Positions 1 through 8,646 of a stretch of 64,000 bases of DNA are shown here, piece after piece. The stretch covers positions 248,001-312,000 of the forward strand of contig NZ_FNOV01000004.1 in NCBI RefSeq assembly GCF_900107135.1, read 5' to 3'. Source of the DNA: Hymenobacter psychrophilus (GTDB lineage: Bacteria; Bacteroidota; Bacteroidia; Cytophagales; Hymenobacteraceae). Both the position numbers and the translations under genes were made by a program. The notes beneath the pieces are model-generated. The model did not search any database, was not told the origin of the DNA, and saw only the letters and a list, made by a program, of their open reading frames with translations. Every line of letters starts with the position of its first letter. Position 1 is the stretch's first letter.

Positions 1-1
1 C

Positions 2-1573
2 TCGTTTCTGTTTTTGCTCTACAGCTTCTGCTGGCTGCTGCTGATTGGAGCCGTGCTGCTGGCCCGCGGGCGGTACCGGTCGTTGCTGCGCACCAACTTC
101 AGCACCAAAATTCAGGTTTTTCTCAATTTGGGCGTACTCGTGCCGCTGGTAGTGATGAGTGCGGCCATTGCCGGGCAGGTAACCAACTCGTATAAGCGCG
201 ACCTGCTGCGCTCCTACCTGCGGCGGGGCCAGGCGGTGCAGGAAAACCTGCTCAAGAACCGGGCGATGCTGGCCCAGGATGCCAACCGCGCCGACCTTGT
301 GGAGCTGGCCGAAAACGTATCGGCCCTCACCGAAACCGACCTCAACCTCTACGACGCCCACGGCGAGCTGCTGGTGAGTAGCCAACCCCTCATTTTCGAG
401 GCCAGCCTGCTGAGCACGCTCATGAATCCGCGGGCCATTACGGCCCTAAGCGAAGATGGCCAGCCGCGGGCCCTGCTAACGGAACGGGCCGGCACGCTCT
501 CGTTTAACGCGCTGTACCTGCCGTTGCGGTCCAATGCGGTGCAGGGTGGCCGATCGGGGCCGGTGCTGGGCTACGTGGGTATTCCGTTTTTCGATTCGGA
601 GAAAGACCTCGATAACAAGCTCACCGAGTTGGTAAGCACCGTACTGAACATCTTCACGCTGATGTTTATCCTGTTTCTGGGGCTGGCCTTTATTGCCGCG
701 CGCCTGCTCACCGAACCGCTCAAGCTGCTCACCGAAAAGCTGCGGCAGACCACCCTCACGGGCCAGAACGAGATGCTGGCCTACGAGTCGGAGGATGAAA
801 TTGGGCTGCTGGTACGCGAGTACAACCACATGCTGCTCAAGCTCGATGAGAGCAAGGAGGAACTGGCCATTCAGGAGAAGGAAGCCGCGTGGCGCGAAAT
901 GGCCCGGCAGGTCGCCCACGAAATCAAGAACCCGCTCACGCCCATGAAGCTGAGCCTGCAGTTTCTGCAACGGGCCATTCAGGACCGACGCCCGAACTTG
1001 GAGGAGTTGCTCACGAAGGTGTCGCAGACGCTTATCACCCAGATTGACGTGCTGACCGACATTGCCACCTCGTTCAGCAACTTCACCAACCTGCCCGCCA
1101 TGCGCCCCGAGCGCCTCGATGTGGTGCCCATTCTGCGCCGCTGCGTGCATTTGCACCAGAGCCGGCCGGGAGGCGGGGGCATCCGCCTCACGCTGCCGCC
1201 CGATATCGGACCCGACCAGTACGTGGTCTTTGCTGATGAAAGCCTGCTGGTGCGCACCTTCAACAACTTGCTCATCAATGCCCTGCAGGCCGTGCCCGAG
1301 GGCCGGACGCCCGAAGTGGTGGCCATTCTGGAGCCGCTGGATGCTGAAACGGGCGGACGGGTGCGCATCTGCATTGCCGATAACGGTACCGGCATTTCGG
1401 CCGAGGTGCAGCCCCAGATCTTCGTGCCCAACTTCACGACCAAAGCAGCTGGTTCGGGTATCGGGCTGGCCGTGGCCCGGCGCGGCATCGAGAGTGCCGG
1501 CGGCCACATCTGGTTTGAAACCGAGGAGGGCGTGGGCACCCGTTTTTTCATTGAATTGCCGCTGGCAGGGTAG
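2..1573 (+). CDS. Sensor histidine kinase with HAMP domain (5' end missing)
   Basis: The reading frame is open to the left edge, so the true start lies outside the window; the TTG at 14 is only the first possible internal start. Numbered from that TTG, hydrophobic segments lie near residues 3-19, 34-53 and 209-230, flanking an extracytoplasmic sensor region, followed by a HAMP domain (about 231-283). The phospho-acceptor motif VAHEIKNPLTPMK has its His at about 302, the N box NNLLINALQ is near 417, and the ATP-lid boxes DNGTGIS and GSGIGLAVARRG follow. The order sensor-HAMP-HisKA-HATPase is that of NtrY-like inner-membrane kinases. No response regulator is visible here; it may lie upstream. 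The signal is not predictable from sequence. Confidence 0.93.
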   Translation, partial: SFLFLLYSFCWLLLIGAVLLARGRYRSLLRTNFSTKIQVFLNLGVLVPLVVMSAAIAGQVTNSYKRDLLRSYLRRGQAVQENLLKNRAMLAQDANRADLVELAENVSALTETDLNLYDAHGELLVSSQPLIFEASLLSTLMNPRAITALSEDGQPRALLTERAGTLSFNALYLPLRSNAVQGGRSGPVLGYVGIPFFDSEKDLDNKLTELVSTVLNIFTLMFILFLGLAFIAARLLTEPLKLLTEKLRQTTLTGQNEMLAYESEDEIGLLVREYNHMLLKLDESKEELAIQEKEAAWREMARQVAHEIKNPLTPMKLSLQFLQRAIQDRRPNLEELLTKVSQTLITQIDVLTDIATSFSNFTNLPAMRPERLDVVPILRRCVHLHQSRPGGGGIRLTLPPDIGPDQYVVFADESLLVRTFNNLLINALQAVPEGRTPEVVAILEPLDAETGGRVRICIADNGTGISAEVQPQIFVPNFTTKAAGSGIGLAVARRGIESAGGHIWFETEEGVGTRFFIELPLAG

Positions 1574-1790
1574 CAGAAGATGAAAGTTGAAAGCAAAAGC
1601 GAAGAACCGCGCTGACAGCGAAACGCCGCAACGGGCGTTATTCCTGTCGCCGCCGAAAGCCAGCAGACCGTTATGGATTATGCGCAGCGAAGCGCGGCCC
1701 CGAGCCGACGGCCCGCCCCAGGTTCAGGCACTAACTGCTGAGCTGAGGCGTTAGACTGGCACCAAAATTCCGGTGTCGTATTTTTACTGA

Positions 1791-4700
1791 ATGAGCAACC
1801 GCCTTACGCCCTTTTCACTGCGCTTGCGGGCGCTGCTGGCGGGGCTGTTGCTGTGGTGGTTGCTGCCGGCCGCGGCCTGGGCCCAGCAGCGCCCGGCCGC
1901 GCCGGCCGATGCGCCGCCCAGCACCCGGCGCTGCGTATGGGTGCGGCTGGCGGCGAACCAGGATACCACGCTGTTCAGCCTGCAGGATACGCTGACGGTG
2001 GTGCCGGCCTCGGTAAGCCTGAATGGCCGCTCGGTGGCCTACGAGCCCGCCACCGACCAGTACCGCTACGTGCGGCCCTCCTCACGCTTTCCGAACCCCG
2101 AACCTGGCCTCCCCGATATGGTGCTGCCGCCCGCCGGCCCCGACTCGGTGCTGGTGTGCTACCGGGTGCTGCCGCTGCGGCTGGCCGAGCCGCGCTTCCG
2201 GCGGCCCCGCAGCCTGCACGACACGCTGCAGTTCTGGCAGCGACCCACGTTTGGGACCCAGGATTTCTCGGTGAAGGAGCAGATTCTTAACACGCCGGGC
2301 ATCAACAAAACCGGTAATCTGTCGCGGGGTGTTTCGTTTGGCAACGCCCAGAATGTCTTCGTCAGCTCCTCGCTCAACCTGCAGCTCGAAGGCAAGCTCA
2401 CCGATAACATCGACCTGACGGCCGCCATATCCGACCAGAACGTACCTTTCCAGCCCGAGGGCAACACGCAGCAGCTGCAGGAGTTCGACCGTATCTACAT
2501 CACCCTGACCAACCCGCGCTGGAGCCTGACGGCCGGCGACGTGGTGCTGCGCAACAAGCCCGATTACTTCCTGCGCTACTACAAAAACATCCAGGGCGGG
2601 GCCGGCGAGGTGAATTTCGGGCAGCTGCCGGCGGGTGGCTTCGGCGGTGGGGCCGGGGCGGGCATCAGCAACCAGCAGCTGTTCCAGTACCCCAACGCGG
2701 CGGGTGGCAGCACTGGTACCTTCATTACCACTTCGCCCACCATTGCCCCGGCGGCCGGCTCGGGCCAGGTGCAGCCCGGCACCGCCACGCCGCCCACCGC
2801 CGACCCTTACGCGCCGGCGGGGCGCAGTGGTGGCGTGCTCACGCCCAACGGTACCGGTCCCAACACCAGCCAGACCGTAACTACCCGCCGCGAAGCCGGG
2901 ACGCGGGCGCCGTTGCTGTCGGTGGCGAAAGGGCAGGCCTTTGCTACCACCTCGGTGGCGGCGGGCGGGGCCAAGGGCAAGTTTGCCAGCATTGATATTG
3001 CGCCGCTGGAAAACGTGCAGGGCCCGTATCGGTTGCGCGGGCCCAACGGCGAGCAGTTTATCATTGTGCTGGCCAACTCCGAGCGCGTGTACCTCGATGG
3101 CCGGCTGCTGGTGCGCGGCTTCGATGCCGACTACATCATCGACTACAACCAGGCCGAGCTCACGTTTTCGCCCCGCCACCTCATCACCCGCAACACCCGC
3201 ATTAAGGTCGATTACGAGTATTCCGACTTCAACTACGCCCGCTCGCTGGTGCAGGCCAGCCACTACCAGCAGCTGGGCCGTCTGCAGGTGCACGCCAACT
3301 TCTACCGCGAAGCCGACAACCCCGACAACTCGCCCAACCTGACCCTGAACGACGGCCAGAAGGCCCTGCTGCGCCGCAGCGGTAACGTGAGCCGCGTAAC
3401 GGCCCCCGGCGACACGCTCGTGCCCTACGACCGGCGCCAGATTCAGTACCGCCGCGAAACGCTGCCCGACCCCGCCACCGGCCTGCCCACCCGCGTGTTC
3501 GTGTACCCGCCGCTCGATACGCTGGCGCTGGTGTACAACGTGCAGTTTACGAACCTGGGGCCGGGGCAGGGCTCCTACAACCTGGGTACTACCCCCGGCG
3601 AGGCCAACGCCAACGGCCGCGTGTACACCTTCGTGGGCACGAACCGCGGGACGTATGAGCCGGTGCGGGTGCTGCCCACGCCCCTCAAAAAGCAGCTGAT
3701 TACGGTGGGTACCAGCTACGCCCTCGACTCGACGGCCACTGTGTTTGTCGATCTGGCTTCCTCGGAGCTGGAGCTGAACCGCTTTGCCGCCGACGGGGCC
3801 ACCGGCCGGGCCATGCGGGTGGGTTACGTGGTGCAGAACCGGCCCGTGAGCCTGCCGGGACTGGTGGGCTACCAGCTGCGGAGCAATATAGATTACGAGT
3901 ACACCAGCCGCCGCTTCACGCCCATCGACCGGTACCGCGACATTGAGTTCGACCGCAACTGGAGCACCGGCAATACGCTTATTGGCAACAACCAGACGCC
4001 CCGCGAGGAGAACATTTTTAATGCCGGCGTAGGGCTGATAAAAGACGCCAACAACGCCCTGGGCTACCGCCTGAGCCGCCGCTACCGGGCTGGCGAGGTG
4101 AGCGGCGTGCAGCACTGGCTCGATGCTGCTCACCAGCTAGGCCGGGTGCAGCTGCGGGGCAACCTGTTTCTGCTGAACTCGCAAGCCGGCCGGCGCGAGT
4201 CGCGCTGGGCGCGGGGCGAGGCGGCGGCCCGCTACGTGGGCGGCGCCCTGGAGCCCGGCTACGCCTACCGCTTTGATAAAAACCGCGTGGCCCGCGCCGA
4301 GGCCGGCGACTCGCTCACGTCGGCCAACTATTACGACGAGCACGCCCTGTTCGTGCAGAGCCGCGACACAGCCCGCCTAAAGTTTCGGGTAGACTACAGC
4401 TTCCGGCGCGACCAGACGCCCAACGCCGAGCAAACCAGCCTGCGCGAGCGGGGCCGGGCCCATACCTGGCAGGGCACGCTCATCTCGCACCTGAGCGCCA
4501 CCCAGGACCTGAATATTCTGGCCACCTACCGCGACCTGAGCGCCCGCGACACCACCGGCCAGACCCAGCCCGGCGCGCCCGCCCCCGGCTTCGTGCGCGA
4601 CCGGACCGTGCTGGGCAAACTCGACTGGAACGCCAGCTTCTGGCAGAATACGGTGCGCTCGGAGCTGAGCTACGCCGTGGCCACCGGCCGCGAACTGCGC

Positions 4701-5717
4701 CGCGACTTCGCTTATCTGGCCGTGCCCAACGGCCAGGGCACCCACTACTGGAACGACCTGAACGACGATGGCCTCCAGCAGAAAAACGAGTTTTTTGAGG
4801 CCCAGACGCCCGATGCGCAGTTCCGCACCTACATCAAGGTGTTTCTACCCACCGACGACTACCTGCCCGCCTTCACCAACCGCTTCAGCTACCGCCTCAC
4901 GCTCTCGGCCCCCCGTGAGTGGCGCGACGCGGCCGGCTGGCGCGAACTGATCAGCCGTTTCAGCACCCTTACCACCGTTACGCTCGACCGCAAAAGCACC
5001 GAAAACACGCTCAACGCCCGCCTCAACCCCTTCGCCTTTCAAACCGCCGACTCGCTGCTACTGAGCCTGAACAAACTGCTGCGCAATACGCTGTACTTCA
5101 ACCGCTCGAACCCTATTTTCGGGGCCGAGCTCACTATTCAGCAAACCCAGCAGAAGGTGTTGCTGACGCAGGGATTCGATACCCGCAACCTGGCCAGCCA
5201 GAACCTGCTGTTACGCCGCACGTTGGCCCAGTCGTTCACGGGCCGACTCAACGGCACGCGCGCCATCCGCGAAAACCAATCGAGCTACCTCGAAACGCGC
5301 AATTTCCGGGTCGAGCAGTACGAGGTGGCGCCCGAGGTCAGCTACCAGCCGTCCACGGTTTGGCGCTTCACCACCACCTACCTGTTCACCACCAAGCGCA
5401 ACCTGGCCGGCGCCGATGTGGGTACGAAGGGCACCTTCCACGAACTGGGTCTGGAAACCCGCATTAGCCAGGTGGGCAAGCGCACCGTATCGGCCACCGG
5501 GCGCTACGTGGGCGTGGGCTTCACGGGCAACCAGCTCAGCCTCGTGGGCCTGGAAATCCTAAACGCCCTGCGCCCCGGCACCAACTTCACCTGGAACCTG
5601 AACCTGGAGCAGCGCCTGAGCAACGGCCTCAACATCACGCTAGCCTACGACGGCCGCAAACCCCAGGGCCTCAACGCCATCCACACCGGCCGGATGCAGG
5701 TGGCGGTGTTGTTTTAG
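1791..5717 (+). CDS. Large outer-membrane-type protein of unknown function
   Basis: The 1308-residue product starts with a signal peptide (Leu-rich core at 10-25, likely cut after AWA at about 31). The rest is dominated by alternating aromatic/polar strands typical of an outer-membrane beta-barrel, ending in a short hydrophobic strand MQVAVLF. Residues about 282-370 are a Gly/Ala/Thr/Pro-rich low-complexity insert. After it comes a well-ordered block (GPYRLRGPNGEQFIIVLANS and VDYEYSDFNYARS) that I recall from conserved Bacteroidota proteins known only as hypothetical. Near residues 988-1003 DLNDDGLQQKNEF looks like an EF-hand type calcium loop. No TonB box or plug domain was recognised. The start is supported by the signal peptide. 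Function is unknown; a surface export or adhesion role is inference. Confidence 0.8.
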   Translation: MSNRLTPFSLRLRALLAGLLLWWLLPAAAWAQQRPAAPADAPPSTRRCVWVRLAANQDTTLFSLQDTLTVVPASVSLNGRSVAYEPATDQYRYVRPSSRFPNPEPGLPDMVLPPAGPDSVLVCYRVLPLRLAEPRFRRPRSLHDTLQFWQRPTFGTQDFSVKEQILNTPGINKTGNLSRGVSFGNAQNVFVSSSLNLQLEGKLTDNIDLTAAISDQNVPFQPEGNTQQLQEFDRIYITLTNPRWSLTAGDVVLRNKPDYFLRYYKNIQGGAGEVNFGQLPAGGFGGGAGAGISNQQLFQYPNAAGGSTGTFITTSPTIAPAAGSGQVQPGTATPPTADPYAPAGRSGGVLTPNGTGPNTSQTVTTRREAGTRAPLLSVAKGQAFATTSVAAGGAKGKFASIDIAPLENVQGPYRLRGPNGEQFIIVLANSERVYLDGRLLVRGFDADYIIDYNQAELTFSPRHLITRNTRIKVDYEYSDFNYARSLVQASHYQQLGRLQVHANFYREADNPDNSPNLTLNDGQKALLRRSGNVSRVTAPGDTLVPYDRRQIQYRRETLPDPATGLPTRVFVYPPLDTLALVYNVQFTNLGPGQGSYNLGTTPGEANANGRVYTFVGTNRGTYEPVRVLPTPLKKQLITVGTSYALDSTATVFVDLASSELELNRFAADGATGRAMRVGYVVQNRPVSLPGLVGYQLRSNIDYEYTSRRFTPIDRYRDIEFDRNWSTGNTLIGNNQTPREENIFNAGVGLIKDANNALGYRLSRRYRAGEVSGVQHWLDAAHQLGRVQLRGNLFLLNSQAGRRESRWARGEAAARYVGGALEPGYAYRFDKNRVARAEAGDSLTSANYYDEHALFVQSRDTARLKFRVDYSFRRDQTPNAEQTSLRERGRAHTWQGTLISHLSATQDLNILATYRDLSARDTTGQTQPGAPAPGFVRDRTVLGKLDWNASFWQNTVRSELSYAVATGRELRRDFAYLAVPNGQGTHYWNDLNDDGLQQKNEFFEAQTPDAQFRTYIKVFLPTDDYLPAFTNRFSYRLTLSAPREWRDAAGWRELISRFSTLTTVTLDRKSTENTLNARLNPFAFQTADSLLLSLNKLLRNTLYFNRSNPIFGAELTIQQTQQKVLLTQGFDTRNLASQNLLLRRTLAQSFTGRLNGTRAIRENQSSYLETRNFRVEQYEVAPEVSYQPSTVWRFTTTYLFTTKRNLAGADVGTKGTFHELGLETRISQVGKRTVSATGRYVGVGFTGNQLSLVGLEILNALRPGTNFTWNLNLEQRLSNGLNITLAYDGRKPQGLNAIHTGRMQVAVLF

Positions 5718-5743
5718 GGTGAATTACAGAACCTCGCACTCTT

Positions 5744-6418
5744 ATGAATTACAAAAAATTAAATGGCTGGGCCAGACGAGCATTCTTCCTACTCATGTTC
5801 ATTATTTTAACACAATGTCGGTCAGACGCGAGATGGGAACAGCCGGTTCAAACTCAAATAGCTAGTGATACTCTTGATGTAACTGCTTTTAATATCGAAC
5901 ACGAAACAAGCAGTCCTGAGTTAGCCGACTGGGTCCTATTTGAAATTGGTCAAGAAATTATATGCGCTCCTTATGGTTGGAAAGCGAAACCAAGAAAACA
6001 CGAACTTGCTCTCTTGCCACCTAGTAGCACGGATAGTATAGAACGTATAACATTCACTAGAATTTATAAAAATATTGACTCGCTCGATTACAATGCTTTT
6101 GCTCGCGGAATAAGTGAAAAAGCCTTTGATGGGTTTGCTGTTCAAGGTGCAGATACATTGAAAAAGCTAGTTTTTCAACATGATTTTGCCTATGAGCGAA
6201 ACGTTGAATTTATTTATAATACAATAGCCTATAAAGGATATTGTATAGTTTACGTTGATGATAGGTTCGTTTATAAGTATCAAATTACATTATCAAATGA
6301 TAGATTGAATAAATATAATGGTGATTTGTTTAAAGATATTATTGGTAATTTGCAAATTAATAAAAAATATATTATGAGAAATGAAAATCCGTTAAAGCAA
6401 CTGATATTCGTTGATTAA
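5744..6418 (+). CDS. AT-rich putative lipoprotein, possibly acquired
   Basis: The 224-residue product begins with a hydrophobic stretch (FFLLMFIILTQ) followed by Cys at about 25, a plausible lipobox. The rest is a soluble domain rich in Asn, Lys, Ile and Tyr with no family I recognise. The gene starts 26 bp after the large barrel gene and ends 11 bp before the stop of the convergent hexosaminidase gene. Its base composition is sharply different from both neighbours: codons such as AAT, AAA, TTA and ATA are frequent, while flanking genes use almost only G/C-ending codons. This suggests recent transfer from an AT-rich relative. The frame is intact and full length for a small lipoprotein. The coding call is firm; function is not known. 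Confidence 0.75.
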   Translation: MNYKKLNGWARRAFFLLMFIILTQCRSDARWEQPVQTQIASDTLDVTAFNIEHETSSPELADWVLFEIGQEIICAPYGWKAKPRKHELALLPPSSTDSIERITFTRIYKNIDSLDYNAFARGISEKAFDGFAVQGADTLKKLVFQHDFAYERNVEFIYNTIAYKGYCIVYVDDRFVYKYQITLSNDRLNKYNGDLFKDIIGNLQINKKYIMRNENPLKQLIFVD

Positions 6419-6429
6419 ACTAAGTGCAA

Positions 6430-8493
6430 CTACCGCAGCTCCACCAGCCGCCGAATAACCGGCAGCACCGCCAGCTCCGTTTGCCCGGCCGGCTTATTTA
6501 GCGCGTCGAGCTGCTTCAGGGCGGTGGCTTGCCACTCGGCATCGGGCTTCTGCTGCTTCTCCAGCAGCGCCAGCCGCTCCAGGCCCAGGGCGGCGGCGGC
6601 ACTCAGGGCGGCCGAGAGCGGGGCGTACTCGGTGAGGGTAGGGGAGGCGGCCAGCAGCGGAATGAGGCGGGAGTGGTTGGCCTGCCAGGCTTGCAACTGC
6701 TGACGCATGGCCAGGGCATTGCGGCGGCCGGGCACCATGGTAAACACTGAGCCACGCCCGGCAAGCGCCACGGTGGCTTCCATGAGCGAATCGACCCGGC
6801 AGTTGAAGTTTCGGGCTACGTCCGATTCGGCCGGGGCGGCATCGACGAGGCGGTTAAGGGGCGTGCTGGGCGTGTAGGTGAAGCCCTGGAAATGGCGCTT
6901 GTATTCCTTGACGGGCTCCAGCACCTGGACCAGCGTGCGCAGCGCAACCACGTCGGTGGGGCCGGCCAGCTGGCGCAGCAGCTGCTCGGGGGCGCTGCGG
7001 TGCTGCAGCCCCAGGCCCTCCAGCTGCCGCGACACGGCAGCCAGGCGGCGGTACATGTCGGGTGTGTTGTTCACGTCGCGGGCCGACCACAGCCGCTCGG
7101 CTACGGCGGCGGCGCGGGGCCAGATGCGCGAATCCACGATAACGCTGTCGGCAAATTCGCTCCACATGGTAGCCTCACCGCCCCTGATAAGCCGCTGCTG
7201 CGCTACGTTGAGTGGGTTATCGACGGGCAGCGGGTCGGTGCCGTAGGCGTTGGCAGCCGACAGGTAAAGGTCGAGGTAGTAGCCGTTGGACAGGATGGCC
7301 CGGTTGCCCGCCTTCGCCGCATCGTAGAGGCCCTTTTTACCTCGCCAGCTCTGGATTACCGCATCCTTGGGTAACCCGGGGCCCAGAATTTCGTCCCAGC
7401 CCACCATCTGCTTGTTGTACTTGGTGAGGATGCTGAGTACCCGGCGGTTGAAATAGGTCTGTAGCGCGTGCTTGTCGAGCGTTTTACCATCCGGCTTCAG
7501 CATCTTTTTGGCCTTGGCAAAAGCCATAATGCGCGGATTGCCGCGCCACTGCCGCCCATCGTTTTCGTCGCCCCCGATGTGGAAGTACGGATCGGGAAAC
7601 AGGGCCGTCATCTCGCCAAACAGCGTATCGAGCAGTTGGTAGGTGGTTTCCTTTGTGGGGTCGAAGGCCACGTTGGCCAGGCGCCAACTCTGGTACACGG
7701 TTTTGTAAAGCGTGTCGCCGGAGGCCAGCTGCGGGTAGGCGGCCTGCCAGGCAATGGTGTGGCCGGGTACATCGAACTCGGGCAGCACCCGAATGCCACG
7801 GGCGGCGGCGTAACGCAGCACCTCGCGCACCTGGGCCTGGGTGTAGTACTGCCCGCTTACCTCGTGCAGGCGGGGCAGCGCGCGGCTTTCCACCCGAAAC
7901 CCCTGGTCGTCGGAGAGGTGCCAGTGTAGTACGTTGAGCTTGGTGGCCGCCATGGCATCGAGGTTGCGCTTGATGACGCTGACGGGCATAAAGTGCCGGG
8001 CCACGTCAATCAGCAGCCCCCGCCAGGCAAAGCGCGGCTGGTCCTGGATATCCACTTCGGGCAGTGCTGAGTGGCGGCCATCGGGCTGGGGCAGCTGCTC
8101 CAGCGTAGCCAGCGCGTGCAGTACGCCCAGCGTGGTTGGTGCGTCGATGGTGACGCCGGTAGGCGTGACGCGCAGGCTGTAGCGCTCCTCATCAAACAGC
8201 TCGGGCCGGCCCACTTTGCCATAGCTGATTTGCAGGGGCAGCGTGGCAGCGTCGCGGGCTGTGGCCGGAGCCTGCCGGTTGAGCCGCTTGAGCGTCCGGG
8301 CCACGGCGGCGGCGGTAATCGTGTCGGCCGGCCCCTGTAAGCGGGGGCGGAGCACGACCTTCCAGCCCAGCATACCCGTACCCCAGCGCACCGTTGTAGG
8401 CACCGGTAGCAGGTTGCGGGTATCGGTGGTGGTGGGCTGGCAGAAAGCCGGGCGGGCCAGCAGAAACACAAGCAGCAGCAGAAATGGGCGCAT
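6430..8493 (-). CDS. Beta-N-acetylhexosaminidase, GH20 family
   Basis: This 687-residue enzyme releases terminal N-acetylglucosamine or N-acetylgalactosamine from glycans, chitin fragments or peptidoglycan debris. A signal peptide (Leu-rich, ending ARPAFC/Q at about 18-19) sends it to the periplasm or outer membrane; the Cys could make it a lipoprotein, but CQ is an ordinary Bacteroidota cleavage context. The GH20 small N-terminal domain spans about 25-150 and the catalytic barrel about 155-510, with LLIDVARHFMPV, LNVLHWHLSDDQGFR, DVPGHT, and the catalytic pair Asp309-Glu310 in FHIGGDEN. Trp/Tyr residues for the -1 sugar site follow (MVGWDEIL). The C-terminal 170 residues are helical and not diagnostic. 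The gene is alone, convergent with the AT-rich gene. Confidence 0.94.
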   Translation of the reverse strand: MRPFLLLLVFLLARPAFCQPTTTDTRNLLPVPTTVRWGTGMLGWKVVLRPRLQGPADTITAAAVARTLKRLNRQAPATARDAATLPLQISYGKVGRPELFDEERYSLRVTPTGVTIDAPTTLGVLHALATLEQLPQPDGRHSALPEVDIQDQPRFAWRGLLIDVARHFMPVSVIKRNLDAMAATKLNVLHWHLSDDQGFRVESRALPRLHEVSGQYYTQAQVREVLRYAAARGIRVLPEFDVPGHTIAWQAAYPQLASGDTLYKTVYQSWRLANVAFDPTKETTYQLLDTLFGEMTALFPDPYFHIGGDENDGRQWRGNPRIMAFAKAKKMLKPDGKTLDKHALQTYFNRRVLSILTKYNKQMVGWDEILGPGLPKDAVIQSWRGKKGLYDAAKAGNRAILSNGYYLDLYLSAANAYGTDPLPVDNPLNVAQQRLIRGGEATMWSEFADSVIVDSRIWPRAAAVAERLWSARDVNNTPDMYRRLAAVSRQLEGLGLQHRSAPEQLLRQLAGPTDVVALRTLVQVLEPVKEYKRHFQGFTYTPSTPLNRLVDAAPAESDVARNFNCRVDSLMEATVALAGRGSVFTMVPGRRNALAMRQQLQAWQANHSRLIPLLAASPTLTEYAPLSAALSAAAALGLERLALLEKQQKPDAEWQATALKQLDALNKPAGQTELAVLPVIRRLVELR

Positions 8494-8532
8494 GAGAGGC
8501 GGAGCGGGCGGGTGGGTCGCAAAGTTAGCAAG

Positions 8533-8636
8533 GTAGGGGCGGGGCGTACCCCCGCCCGCCCGCCGTTGACCGGCCCACCCGGGATTCGTTCAACAATAAT
8601 CGTTTAATGGCGGGCGGGAGCAAGCCCCGCCCCTAC
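8533..8636. repeat. GC-rich palindromic repeat (GTAGGGGCGGG family), copy 1
   Basis: The left arm reads GTAGGGGCGGGGC, five bases, then CCCGCCCGCC; the reverse complement of the right arm is the same with a different five-base linker. About 23 of 28 arm positions therefore pair. It fills most of the gap between the hexosaminidase start and the end of the upstream DUF58 gene. The core recurs at 27688-27736. It looks like a REP-type or mRNA-end hairpin element. Confidence 0.7.
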
Positions 8637-8646
8637 AGCAGGCCAC

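Noticed and set aside
2082..4133. Long open frame on the minus strand opposite the 1308-residue barrel gene
   Set aside because: The frame has no domain, signal or motif and its codon pattern is the mirror of the strongly supported plus-strand gene; GC-rich DNA often gives such antisense frames.
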